Source: JAWLHU01 sp049324875
GTDB lineage: Bacteria; Bacillota; Sulfobacillia; Symbiobacteriales; Symbiobacteriaceae
Assembly (NCBI GenBank): GCA_049324875.1
Contig: JBMONC010000056.1
Coordinates: forward strand, 1-64,000
Direction of reading: 5' to 3'
Length of the DNA: 64,000 nt
The position numbers and the translations under genes are program-made. Under the pieces are notes generated by a model. It did not search any database and was not told the DNA's origin. It saw only the letters and a list, made by a program, of their open reading frames with translations. Positions 14,987-23,559 of the stretch are shown piece after piece (the first letter of the stretch is position 1; each line of letters begins with the position of its first letter).

Positions 14987-17665
14987 TCATGGCTGGGCTG
15001 CGCCAGGCTCCGGCCCGACGGTGACCACGGTCAGGCGGTCGAGCGAGAGATGCCTTGCCGCCACCTCCTGGAGTTGGGCAGCGGTGAGCGCCGCGACCAT
15101 CCTGGGGTAGCGCTCCACATAGTCCAGCCCGAGCCCGAACCGCTCGATTTCCGCCAGCCGGGCCGCCACCCGCTCGGGCGACTCGTGCTGGACCGCCGGG
15201 AAGTCCTCCAGGAAGGCCTGGAGCGCCTCCAGCTCCTCCGCCGGCACCGGCTCCTCCGCCAGCCGCTTCAGCTCCCGGGAGAGCGTCTCCACGGCGAACT
15301 CCAGCCGGGCCGGGTTGACCCCGATGTGGGCCGTCCAGGCCGCCGGGCCGGAGGAGCCGCTGAAGGAGGCGAACTGGTAGTAACTCAGGCCGTACCGCTC
15401 CCGCACATCCCGGAAGAGCCGGCTGCTGGCAGGGGTTCCGTTCCCGCCGAAGAGGGTGGCCAGGAAGTCCAGCGCCAGGTAGTCCGGGTGGTTCCTGTCC
15501 ACCAGCGGCCAGCCCAGGGCGATGTCGGTCTGGCTCTTGCCCTCCAGCGACAGGTGGCTCCGGCTGGCAGCCGGGGCGGGGGCCGACGGCACCGGCCGGC
15601 GCCCGGCTCCGCCGGCCCAGCCCTCAAAGGCCCGGGCGAGGCCTGCCTCCACCGCCTCCGGATCGACGCTGCCGACCACCGTAATCACCGCCCCGTTGGA
15701 TCCGTAGTGGGTGCGATGGAAGGCGGTCAGGTCGTCGACCGTGATCGCCGGGAGGCTGTTCTCGGTGCCGTTGACCGGATGCCGGTAGGGGTGGTTCTCC
15801 GGGTAGATCAGCTCGGCCAGCCGCCGGGCGGCCACCGTCCGTGTGTCGTTGTTCGCCTCCCGCACGGCGGCCAGCATGCGGTCCCGCATCCGACCCATCT
15901 CATCGGCGGGGAAGGTGGGGCGCCGGACCACCTCAGCCAGGATCTCCAGGCCGGTGGTCAGGTCTTCGGGCAGGCACTTGAGGGCGGCCACCGCCGTCTC
16001 CCGCCCTACATCGACCCGGACCGACATCCCAAGGGCATCCGTCTTGACGGCCAGCTCCTCGGCGGTGAAGGCCTGCGACCCCCGGGTGAGCAGCTGGGCG
16101 GTCAGCTGCGCCAGGCCTGCCTTGGCGGGCGGTTCATGCATCGCCCCCGCCTCCATCTGCACCCGCACAAAGACGCTGGGGATGGTCGCGGCGGGGTAGA
16201 CCAGCAGCGTGGCCCCGCCCGGCAGCTGCCGCCGGACGATCTGGGACGGATCCAGGATCGGCCTGCGGGTGCCCACCGCCGGGGTGGGAACCCTCCGGTT
16301 CGCCGGCTTCTGATAGTCAGGGGTGGAGCCGGTCTCCGCCGGTGCCTCCTGCCGGGAGGCGGCCACGGCGACCCCCTCCGCCTTTGCCTCCGGGATGAAG
16401 AGCCCCACGGTCCGCCGCCTGGCATCCAGGTAGCGCTGAGCCACCCGGAGCAGATCGTCCGGGGTAACCGCCTCCAGCTCCTCCAGCGCCCGGTCGAACC
16501 GCTCCACGCCCTGGGTCAGGGCGGTGGAACCGAGCATGATCGCCTGGCTCATCACGGACTCCATGGCGTAGATGTAGTTGGCCCGCACCTGCTTCATCGC
16601 CCGGCTGAACTCATCGGCCCCCACCCGGTCCTGACGGAGCGCCTCCACCTCGGTGAAGAGCGCCTCCTCCACCCGCTCGAGCGGCACACCGGGCACCGGC
16701 ATCGCTGAGAGGATGAAGAGGCCCGGGTACTGAAGCGCCCAGGGGTAGCCGCTGGCCGAGGTGGCGATGCCGGTGTTGACCAGGTTCCGGTAGAGGCGGC
16801 TGGAGCGGCCCATCCCCCCGCCGCCTGCTCCCGAGAAGGAAGGGCTGCCCGAGAGGACCGTGGCCAGAACCACCAGCGCCGGGATGTCCGGGTGGCTGGC
16901 TTCCGGGATCTTGTAGCCCGCGATTATGTAGGGGTTGGGGCCCGGCCGCCGGACCGTCAGGCGCCGCTCCGATCGCTGCTCCGGCTCCACCGCCGTGAGC
17001 GGCTCGACCGGATCGCCGGCCGGCAGGTGGCCGAAGTGCCGGTGGGCCATCTCCAGCAGCCGCTCGGTCTCAAAGTCGCCCACCACCACCAGGGTGGCGT
17101 TGTTGGGGCGGTAGTAGCGGCGGTAATGCTGGGTCAGCGCCTCCGCCGTCATCGCCCGGATATCCTCCTTGGAGCCGATGATCTGATGGCGGTAGGGGAA
17201 CTCCCGGTAGGCTTCGGCCATGAAGGCCTCCATCAGCCAGAAGGTCGGCCGGTTCTCCGACCCCTCCCGCTCACTGACGATAATCCCCCGCTCCCGCACC
17301 GTCAGGTCCGGGTCGAAGGTCATGTTGACCATCCGGTCGGCCTCCACCTGCAGCCCGTACTCCAGGTGCCGGGAGGGCAGTACCTCATAGTAGGCGGTAT
17401 AGTCGTAGGAGGTAAAGGCGTTCCACATGCCGCCGCGGCGCTTGACACCCTCCTCCAGCACACCATAAGGGAAGGCGGGGCTCCCCTTGAACATCATGTG
17501 TTCGAGAAAATGGGAGATGCCTGTCGTCCCCGGCTTCTCGTTCCGGCTGCCCACCCCGTACCAGACCATGATGGTCGCGACCGGGGCATGATGCAGCTCC
17601 CGGGTGAGGACCTGCATCCCATTGGACAGCCGGTGGACGCCGGTCGGCTCAAAGATCCGGCCCAT
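14987..17665 (-). CDS. double-domain M16 zinc metallopeptidase
   Basis: Pitrilysin-family protein of 892 aa in which two M16 modules are fused. The N-terminal module has the zinc motif HFLEH (H52, E55, H56) and the downstream Glu region; the C-terminal module (from about residue 460) keeps the fold-like pattern (TRGSQAFTAEELAVKTDALG) but lacks HxxEH, so it is probably the inactive partner half. Bacterial relatives often use two separate subunits. The ATG at 17665 has GGAGGG before it; the in-frame extension to 17767 lacks support. No signal peptide is seen, so it should be cytoplasmic. Confidence 0.9.
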   Translation of the reverse strand: MGRIFEPTGVHRLSNGMQVLTRELHHAPVATIMVWYGVGSRNEKPGTTGISHFLEHMMFKGSPAFPYGVLEEGVKRRGGMWNAFTSYDYTAYYEVLPSRHLEYGLQVEADRMVNMTFDPDLTVRERGIIVSEREGSENRPTFWLMEAFMAEAYREFPYRHQIIGSKEDIRAMTAEALTQHYRRYYRPNNATLVVVGDFETERLLEMAHRHFGHLPAGDPVEPLTAVEPEQRSERRLTVRRPGPNPYIIAGYKIPEASHPDIPALVVLATVLSGSPSFSGAGGGGMGRSSRLYRNLVNTGIATSASGYPWALQYPGLFILSAMPVPGVPLERVEEALFTEVEALRQDRVGADEFSRAMKQVRANYIYAMESVMSQAIMLGSTALTQGVERFDRALEELEAVTPDDLLRVAQRYLDARRRTVGLFIPEAKAEGVAVAASRQEAPAETGSTPDYQKPANRRVPTPAVGTRRPILDPSQIVRRQLPGGATLLVYPAATIPSVFVRVQMEAGAMHEPPAKAGLAQLTAQLLTRGSQAFTAEELAVKTDALGMSVRVDVGRETAVAALKCLPEDLTTGLEILAEVVRRPTFPADEMGRMRDRMLAAVREANNDTRTVAARRLAELIYPENHPYRHPVNGTENSLPAITVDDLTAFHRTHYGSNGAVITVVGSVDPEAVEAGLARAFEGWAGGAGRRPVPSAPAPAASRSHLSLEGKSQTDIALGWPLVDRNHPDYLALDFLATLFGGNGTPASSRLFRDVRERYGLSYYQFASFSGSSGPAAWTAHIGVNPARLEFAVETLSRELKRLAEEPVPAEELEALQAFLEDFPAVQHESPERVAARLAEIERFGLGLDYVERYPRMVAALTAAQLQEVAARHLSLDRLTVVTVGPEPGAAQP

Positions 17666-17688
17666 GGACTCCCTCCTTCGTGCCGGCG

Positions 17689-17895
17689 CTACTCGCCGCG
17701 CCGTCTCATCCTGCGGTCTGCGAACCAGGCCAGACCGACCACCAGAGCGATCAAGGCCAGCAGCCAAAGCCCGGAGGTGAGAGCTCCCAGCACGTGCTCG
17801 TTCCCGCGGGTCTGCCGGAAGAACTGGACAACGGCCACACCGAAGACCAGCAGCACGAGAATGCCAATCAGCTGGCGGAATCTGTTCTTGAGCAC
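17689..17895 (-). CDS. small two-TM membrane protein, 68 aa
   Basis: Small membrane protein with two hydrophobic segments (about residues 8-24 and 38-58) and a basic C-terminus ADRRMRRRGE. The GTG start at 17895 is preceded by GGGAAAGGGAG; the longer frame to 18117 is proline/arginine-rich and has no good start. It sits just upstream of the M16 gene on the same strand (23-base gap) and may be co-transcribed with it. Function not recognised. Confidence 0.5.
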   Translation of the reverse strand: MLKNRFRQLIGILVLLVFGVAVVQFFRQTRGNEHVLGALTSGLWLLALIALVVGLAWFADRRMRRRGE

Positions 17896-17968
17896 GGGCG
17901 ATCGCTCCCTTTCCCTAATCTTTCCCTCCGGGATTGCTGCAATCCTTCCCCCATGAGACGATCGACAA

Positions 17969-17990
17969 GGGCGCCCGGTGACGGGCGCCC
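17969..17990 (-). terminator. hairpin downstream of DUF1450 gene
   Basis: Perfect 9-bp stem GGGCGCCCG / CGGGCGCCC with a GTGA loop, 21 bases after the DUF1450 stop on the minus strand. No T tract follows, so this is a likely but weak terminator. Confidence 0.45.
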
Positions 17991-18010
17991 CTGCCTTTGG
18001 CTGTGGGCCG

Positions 18011-18238
18011 CTACCTGACGAGAAGCTTCTCCAGAAACTCCTCGGGGGTCTCTGCATACTCGAAGGCGCCTGAGACCAGGGCAAAGCAGCTCTTCTCACA
18101 GCGGGTGCACTGGTCAAGGCATTCGACGATCTCGATGACAGCTCCCGCTGCCCTCAGCCGCTGCAAGATGTCCGGCCGGCGCGCCAGACGATTGGCCCCA
18201 CAGACCTGAAGGCGGCGCCGGGTCTGGTACTCTGCCAC
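18011..18238 (-). CDS. DUF1450 (YuzB-like) family protein
   Basis: Small cysteine-containing protein, about 75 aa, resembling the Firmicutes DUF1450/YuzB family: an early Cys (QVCGANRL), a central VECLDQCTRCEKSCFALVSG and the family ending ETPEEFLEKLL. Four cysteines in the central segment suggest metal or Fe-S binding, but the biochemical role of the family is not established to my knowledge. A GAGGGAG sequence favours the GTG at 18238; an ATG six codons upstream at 18256 is the alternative. It is a single-gene unit. Confidence 0.75.
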   Translation of the reverse strand: MAEYQTRRRLQVCGANRLARRPDILQRLRAAGAVIEIVECLDQCTRCEKSCFALVSGAFEYAETPEEFLEKLLVR

Positions 18239-18375
18239 GTGACGCAACTCCCTCATGCCAGTCAGGCTGAAAGCTCCTGCTACTAAGACGATCCGGCTTC
18301 CGCTGGAGATGCTTTTTCAACGTCTCGGTTGTAAATCCTGCTGACCGGGCTGATGAGTTGTGCGCGCCTGCTGTC

Positions 18376-20622
18376 TCAGCAACAGCAGAGCTCTCCCACC
18401 CGCTTCCGGATGGGCTGCCCGGGGAAGCGGCTCCGGGCTTGGTTGGACGGGGCCGGCTTCTCGCTCAGGGTGCGGGTGATCTCGGCGAAGAAGGGAAGCC
18501 GGAGGGCGGCGCCCTCCCGGCGGGCCACCACCCAGCCGTAGCAGACCCCGTCGACCTCCTTGGTGCCGTCCGCCGTCAGGGTGAGTTCGATCCGTGCGGG
18601 CTTGGCGTCCGCCACCACCACGCTCTCGGCCGACAGCGCTGCCGACAGCCCCTCCCGGGGGAGCGCCAACTCCACGGCGAGCGCCCACTCCTGCGAGCCG
18701 GAGGCCCCTGGCAGGGCGGCCAGCTGCAGCGCCTGGCTCACCCTCTGCTCCTTGCCGCCATGCGCCACCCGCCCGAAGGCGTGGGTGGGCACGAACGGAT
18801 CGGTCTCGGTGACGAGGATGGCCTGAGCGTCCAGGGCGGCCTCCAGGTGAAGGGCGCCGGCGCCCTGATCCATCACCGTGCCCTGGCCCGGCATGAACCG
18901 GGCGGTGTTGACCAGGGCCGCCTTGATCTGCAGGGGGGTCCAGTCGGGGTGCGCCTGCCGGATCAGCGCCACAGCCCCGGCGATGTGCGGGGTGGCCATG
19001 GAGGTGCCGGAGGCGGAGATGTACCCGCTGGGATCGGGCATGCCCCCGCCGGGGGTGGGCGCCTGGGTGATGGTGGCGGAGAAGATGTTGACGCCCGGGG
19101 CGGTGATCTCCGGCTTGATCCACCCGTCGTTGTTCGGGCCGCGGGAGGAGAACTCGGCGATCTGATCCGGCTGGGGGATGCCCTCGGGGTTCAGCTGCAG
19201 GCTGCCCCGGGAGTAGCCGGTGCTGCTGTCGATCAGGGTGCGCAGGGCCTCCCCGTCCTCCTGGCTGATGGCGACGACGGGCACCGCCGGCGCCTCCTCG
19301 TCGCCCAGGGTGCCGAAGAAGCCGCCGGGCTGGTTGTTGTAGATCAGGCAGGCGACCGCCCCCGCTGCCTGGGCGCCGACCGCCTTCTCGCGGAAGGTGG
19401 CGTCACCCCGCTCCACCAGAGCGATCCGCCCCTTGACCGCCGCCGGGAAGTCGGACTCCTTGGCTCCCCGGCCGCAGTAGACGTAGGCCTTCTCAATCGC
19501 CGGGGCGGGCAGGGCGATGGAGCCCTCCATCAGCCGCATCTCGATGAGGCGGTCGTCCTGCCCCTCCTGCTTCAGCCGGGCCTGCAGGACGGTGACCCCC
19601 TCGTCGGTGGAGGCGCCGACGGTGATCACGTGGTGGGCGGAGCCCGGAGCGCCGATGGTGCTGGGGGCCGGCCCGGAGTTCCCCGCCGCCGCGCAGACCA
19701 CCACCCCGGCCATCATGGCGTTGTTGGCCGCCGAGGACTCGGGGCTGAGGGGGTCGCCCTGCACGTCGCCCAGGGAGAGGTTGATCACGTGGGCCCCGCG
19801 CTTGACGGCATCCTCAATGGCCAGGACAATGTTGCTCGCTGAGCCTGACCCGGCGGCGGTCAGCACCTTGTAGCCCATCACCTTCGCCCGGGGAGCCACC
19901 CCGTCTACCAGCGAGTCGCCCCTCGGCGTTCCCTTGTAGGAGCTGTCGCCGGCGATGATCGCCGCCACGTGGGTGCCGTGGCCGAAGTTGTCCATCGGGT
20001 GCTCGCCGGTCAGGGAGACGGCGTGGACCACCTTTTCGTTGGGCACCTCGGCAAAGCCGCCGAGGGCCGGGTGGGTCCAGTCGACCCCGGTGTCGATCAC
20101 CGCCACGATCATCCCCTCACCCCTGACGGGCAGCCCATCCGGGCCCTTCCGCTCCCAGATCCGGGGCGCGCCTGTGAAGGGGACCGACTGGTCCAGGGTG
20201 AGGTAGACCCGCTCCTGGTTCAGGGTGACGGCCCGCACCCCCGCCATCGCCGCCACCTCGGGGACGGCGCGGCCGGGCATCCAGACGCTGACCCCGTTGA
20301 ACGCCTCGGTGAACCGGTGGGTGATGGTCGTCTGTTGCGGCCCGGATGGCTCCGACAGAACCGCGGTCGTCTCGCCCACCTGCACGTTCAGACACTGGGA
20401 GGACAGCTGCTGCAGGAACCGATCCTGGTGCTCCTCCAGGGCGCGGCGATACGCATCGGCGTTCGCCTGCGGGTTGAGTCGCCGGTAGACCGCGACCGGA
20501 GGCTGTTGGAACTCCAGGATCACCGGAACCAGCGCCTCGGTCTGCAGATGGTCCGGCGCGAACCGGCAGAGCGGGATGTTCTTGCCACCGGCAGCCGTTG
20601 AGCCCCTCTTCTTTTTGGCCAC
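18376..20622 (-). CDS. Vpr-like subtilase with PA domain, no evident signal peptide
   Basis: Large S8 peptidase of 748 aa. Order: N-terminal region with an I9-like inhibitor segment (to about 155), catalytic Asp in VAVIDTGVDWTHP, His in NFGHGTHVAAII, an inserted protease-associated (PA) domain (about 365-460), catalytic Ser in ASGTSMATPHIAGA, and a beta-rich tail. The start is GTG at 20622 with GAGGGGGCGG upstream; the N-terminus MAKKKRGSTAAGGKN is basic but not followed by a hydrophobic core, unlike typical secreted Vpr. The protein ends in three cysteines (ELCCC). Driven by its own promoter at 20675-20703. Confidence 0.9.
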   Translation of the reverse strand: MAKKKRGSTAAGGKNIPLCRFAPDHLQTEALVPVILEFQQPPVAVYRRLNPQANADAYRRALEEHQDRFLQQLSSQCLNVQVGETTAVLSEPSGPQQTTITHRFTEAFNGVSVWMPGRAVPEVAAMAGVRAVTLNQERVYLTLDQSVPFTGAPRIWERKGPDGLPVRGEGMIVAVIDTGVDWTHPALGGFAEVPNEKVVHAVSLTGEHPMDNFGHGTHVAAIIAGDSSYKGTPRGDSLVDGVAPRAKVMGYKVLTAAGSGSASNIVLAIEDAVKRGAHVINLSLGDVQGDPLSPESSAANNAMMAGVVVCAAAGNSGPAPSTIGAPGSAHHVITVGASTDEGVTVLQARLKQEGQDDRLIEMRLMEGSIALPAPAIEKAYVYCGRGAKESDFPAAVKGRIALVERGDATFREKAVGAQAAGAVACLIYNNQPGGFFGTLGDEEAPAVPVVAISQEDGEALRTLIDSSTGYSRGSLQLNPEGIPQPDQIAEFSSRGPNNDGWIKPEITAPGVNIFSATITQAPTPGGGMPDPSGYISASGTSMATPHIAGAVALIRQAHPDWTPLQIKAALVNTARFMPGQGTVMDQGAGALHLEAALDAQAILVTETDPFVPTHAFGRVAHGGKEQRVSQALQLAALPGASGSQEWALAVELALPREGLSAALSAESVVVADAKPARIELTLTADGTKEVDGVCYGWVVARREGAALRLPFFAEITRTLSEKPAPSNQARSRFPGQPIRKRVGELCCC

Positions 20623-20674
20623 GGGACCGCCCCCTCATACACTTTCGTCTTACTCATTCAACCGTTTATGTCAA

Positions 20675-20703
20675 ATTGTACCATACAGCGGGAGGCGGGT
20701 CAA
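20675..20703 (-). promoter_or_regulatory. sigma-A promoter of the Vpr-like subtilase
   Basis: On the minus strand TTGACC is followed after exactly 17 bases by TACAAT, five of six matches in each box. The expected start point lies about 45 bases before the GTG start codon at 20622. Confidence 0.75.
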
Positions 20704-20734
20704 CCAGGCCTTACAGGGTGGTCCGGGCGCAGGT

Positions 20735-21406
20735 TCACGCCCCGAGCAACTCCCGGAGGGTGATGGCACGGAAGGAGTCCCAGCCCTCGACCCACCCCTC
20801 CTCCGCATCGTTCTCCACCGTGTTGTAACCCTGCAGCAGGTTGGGTATCTCCAGCAGGGCATCGATCTCCTCCAGCAACTCCAGCCCGCTCCAGTCCGGG
20901 TCTCGCAGGACCCGGGCCAGGCTGAGCGCCTCCATCGGCCTGCCGCAGGCGTTGGCCAGCAGGAGAGGCCGCCCCTGCAGCCGCTTCAGCTCCGCCGTGG
21001 CCACCGGCCCGAAGTAGTCGGGAACGGAGTGGTAGCGATCCAGGAGGCGCCCCTCCCGGGCCAGCCAGTACCGCACAAAGTCGTCATCGTGCAGCAGGAA
21101 GGAGATCGCCACCGTGTTCAGCGCCCCCGAGAGCTTCCGCACCGTCCACTCGCAGAGCGCCTCGTTCTGCCCTTCCATCAACTGATCAAAGACGCCTACC
21201 CACCCGCGGATGCTCGGTGCCACGAAGAGGGCGGCCGCGTCTGCATCCATCTGCCTGCTGGTCTTCGCCTTCTCATAGGCGGGGCGCAGGATCGGCTTAA
21301 CCGCCTCGGCGACCGCGTCACGGTCGGCCGACTTGACAAAGAGGTTGACCAGGAACTCCCCCACCCTTTCACCCTCCCTACGGATCATCTGTCGGAGAGA
21401 ATACAT
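20735..21406 (-). CDS. hypothetical protein, about 223 aa
   Basis: I do not recognise this protein. It is soluble, mostly helical in appearance and contains no signal peptide or membrane segment. Segments that look conserved are LLHDDDFVRYWLAREGRLLDRY and LPVxR-free stretches around GRPLLLANACGRPMEALSLARVLRD. The frame opens at 21523, but that part would overlap the SDR gene region and looks non-coding; starts at 21406 (MYSLRQM) or 21388 (MIRREGERVG) are both possible and neither has a clear ribosome site. The gene is divergent from the SDR gene. Confidence 0.55.
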   Translation of the reverse strand: MYSLRQMIRREGERVGEFLVNLFVKSADRDAVAEAVKPILRPAYEKAKTSRQMDADAAALFVAPSIRGWVGVFDQLMEGQNEALCEWTVRKLSGALNTVAISFLLHDDDFVRYWLAREGRLLDRYHSVPDYFGPVATAELKRLQGRPLLLANACGRPMEALSLARVLRDPDWSGLELLEEIDALLEIPNLLQGYNTVENDAEEGWVEGWDSFRAITLRELLGA

Positions 21407-21528
21407 TCGGCGGATATTATGGGTTTTCCTTCCACAACCGCGCAGGAGGATGGTCTCGCGGCAGGAGGATGGCCCCCCTTCCCGAATTGCTCTGGAATGG
21501 AGAGCCGGATGTAATGGAGGCATGGGTT

Positions 21529-22335
21529 ATGCGCTTTGCGGGCAGGACGGTGGTGGTGACCGGGGCCTCCATGGGCATCGGGGAGGCGATGGCGGCGGCC
21601 TTCGCCCGTGAGGGGGCCAACCTGGTGCTGGCCGCCCGAAGCGAGTCGCTCCTGGAACAGGTGGCCGCGCGGCTCAGGGCGGTGGGCGCTCCCGGGCAGG
21701 TCTGGCCGGTGCCGGCGGACGTGACCGATGCAGAGCAGGTGAAACATCTGGCCGCGGTCAGCCGTCAGATGACGGGGCGGGTGGATGTGCTGGTGAACAA
21801 CGCCGGGGTCGGGTGCCACGGGCGGGTGGAGTCACTGGACCTGGAGGCCTGGCGCCGCTGCCTGGAGGTGAACCTGATCGGAGCGGTCAGGGTGATCCAG
21901 GCCTTCCTGCCGGCGATGAAGGAGGCCCGCAGCGGCACCATCGTGCAGATCTCCTCGGTGGTGGGCAAGGTCTCCACCCCCTACACCGCCGGTTACAACG
22001 CCTCCAAGCACGCCCTGAACGCCATCTCCGACGCCCTGCGCCTGGAGGTGACCCCCTACGGCATCCGGGTGGTCTCGGTCTACCCGGGCTCCACCCAGTC
22101 CCACTTCCGGGAGAAGGCCCTGGGCGGGGAAGACCTGCGCCGGGTCAGGCTGAACCGGGTGCCGGCCGAGGTGGTGGCAGCCCGTGTGCTCCGGGCGGTG
22201 GAGCGGGGCGAGCGGGATGTCTATGCCACCCTGCGGGACCACCTGCTCTGCTGGGTGGGCACCCGGCTGCCGGCGCTTGCTGACTTCGCCCTGCGAAGGA
22301 CCTACCGGCTCCGGGAGGGATCGATCGATGGATAA
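21529..22335 (+). CDS. short-chain dehydrogenase/reductase
   Basis: Classical SDR of 268 aa. NAD(P)-binding loop TGASMGIG (residues 11-18), NNAG at 90-93, catalytic Ser142/143, Tyr156 and Lys160 (YNASK). The basic residues following the second strand (AARSES) suggest NADP(H), as an inference. The start at 21529 is chosen because GGAGG lies eight bases before it; earlier in-frame ATGs overlap this ribosome site. The next gene begins eight bases before its stop, so it leads a four-gene run with the 5-FCL-like and two Nudix genes. Substrate unknown. Confidence 0.88.
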   Translation: MRFAGRTVVVTGASMGIGEAMAAAFAREGANLVLAARSESLLEQVAARLRAVGAPGQVWPVPADVTDAEQVKHLAAVSRQMTGRVDVLVNNAGVGCHGRVESLDLEAWRRCLEVNLIGAVRVIQAFLPAMKEARSGTIVQISSVVGKVSTPYTAGYNASKHALNAISDALRLEVTPYGIRVVSVYPGSTQSHFREKALGGEDLRRVRLNRVPAEVVAARVLRAVERGERDVYATLRDHLLCWVGTRLPALADFALRRTYRLREGSIDG

Positions 22336-23071
22336 GCAGCAGATCCGCCAGTGGGTCTGGGAGGAGTTGACCCGGCAGGGGCAGGCCGCCTTCCCGATGC
22401 CGGTGCACGGCCGGATCCCCAACTTCGTGGGCGCCGCCCGGGCGGCTGAGCGGCTCCGGGAGCTGGAGGTCTACAGGGACGCCCGGGTGGTCAAGGTGGG
22501 GCCGGACTCGCCGCTCCACCCGATCCGGGCGATGGTCCTGCGGGACGGCAAGACGCTCTACATGCCCACCCCCCGCCTGACCGGGGGCTTTGTGGTGCTC
22601 CGGGGGGTCGAGCCGGGCCGGGAGCGGGAGGCGACCAGCCTGACCAACTTCAAGGCCTTCGGCCGGGAGGTGGGGCTGGATGAGATCGAGCCGGTCGACC
22701 TGGTGGTGGCCGGGACGGTGGCGGTCTCGCAGCGCACCGGCGTCCGGATCGGCAAGGGGGCCGGCTACGGGGATATGGAGTTCGCCCTGCTCTGCCAGCT
22801 GGGAAAGCTGCGGCCCGACACCCCGGTGGTGACCGCCGTCCATGAGCTGTCGGTGGTGGATGGACCCGGCCATCCGCTGGGGATCGACCTCCCCTGGGAC
22901 CCGCACGATATCTCGGTGGATTACATCGTGACGCCGGACCGATGGATCAAAACCGGACGGCGCTATCCGCAACCGTCGGAAATCGACTGGGCGCTGCTGG
23001 AGCCGGAGCGGCTGAAGGAGCTGCAGCCGCTGCTGGAGCTGCGCCGCAGGCAGGGAGGAACAGAGCGATGA
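22328..23071 (+). CDS. 5-formyltetrahydrofolate cyclo-ligase-like protein (COG0212 paralogue)
   Basis: Protein of 247 aa resembling the 5-FCL-like/MTHFSD branch rather than the short true folate cyclo-ligase: KVGPDSPLHPIRAMVLRDGKTLYMPTPRL near the N-terminus, LVVAGTVAVSQRTGVRIGKGAGYGDMEFALL in the middle and ISVDYIVTP near the end. The glycine-rich GKGAGYGD segment is the nucleotide/folate loop of the superfamily. Comparative work has linked this branch to thiamine metabolism in several lineages; here the gene overlaps SDR (8 bases) and Nudix (4 bases). A true cyclo-ligase activity should not be assumed. Confidence 0.82.
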   Translation: MDKQQIRQWVWEELTRQGQAAFPMPVHGRIPNFVGAARAAERLRELEVYRDARVVKVGPDSPLHPIRAMVLRDGKTLYMPTPRLTGGFVVLRGVEPGREREATSLTNFKAFGREVGLDEIEPVDLVVAGTVAVSQRTGVRIGKGAGYGDMEFALLCQLGKLRPDTPVVTAVHELSVVDGPGHPLGIDLPWDPHDISVDYIVTPDRWIKTGRRYPQPSEIDWALLEPERLKELQPLLELRRRQGGTER

Positions 23072-23544
23072 TGGTCTCCTTTGATGCCGGATCGACCCGC
23101 TTTCACGTCCGGGCCGGGGCGCTCTTCGTGGATGATGGGCATGTGCTGCTCTGCCAGTCGGATGCGATGCCCACCTTCTGGTTTCCGCCGGGCGGCCGGG
23201 TCGACCTGATGGAGGCCTCCCCGGAGACCCTCCGGCGCGAGATGGTGGAAGAGCTGGGGGCCGATGTAGAGGTCGGGCGGCTCCTGTGGGTGACGGAGAA
23301 CTTCTTCACCCTGCGGGAACGCCAGTTCCACGAGATCGGCCTCTACTACCGGGCCACCTTCCGCGATCCCGCCTACCTGGACAAGCGCCGCTCCTGGACC
23401 GGGGTGGTGGACGGGCCGTACAAGATCACCGTCCGGTGGTTCAAGCTGTCGGAGCTGGACCAGATCGAGGTGAGGCCTCCCTTTGTGGTGGAGGAGCTCC
23501 GGAACCTGTCAGATGAGACCCGCCACATCGTACATCGGGCATAG
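23068..23544 (+). CDS. Nudix hydrolase 1
   Basis: Nudix hydrolase, 158 aa. The signature is complete: GGRVDLMEASPETLRREMVEELGAD, giving G-x5-E-x7-REVxEExG with M in the hydrophobic position. The N-terminal RAGALFVDDGHVLLCQ is the usual first strands. Start overlaps the stop of the 5-FCL-like gene (ATGA) behind a GGGAGG site. The substrate, a nucleoside diphosphate derivative, cannot be deduced. Confidence 0.88.
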   Translation: MMVSFDAGSTRFHVRAGALFVDDGHVLLCQSDAMPTFWFPPGGRVDLMEASPETLRREMVEELGADVEVGRLLWVTENFFTLRERQFHEIGLYYRATFRDPAYLDKRRSWTGVVDGPYKITVRWFKLSELDQIEVRPPFVVEELRNLSDETRHIVHRA

Positions 23545-23559
23545 GGAGTGAAGAAGCGG

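Noticed and set aside
17896..18117. Upstream extension of the small two-TM protein
   Set aside because: The extra residues are Pro/Arg/Ser-rich, run over the DUF1450 gene and its terminator hairpin, and a good GTG with a ribosome site exists at 17895.
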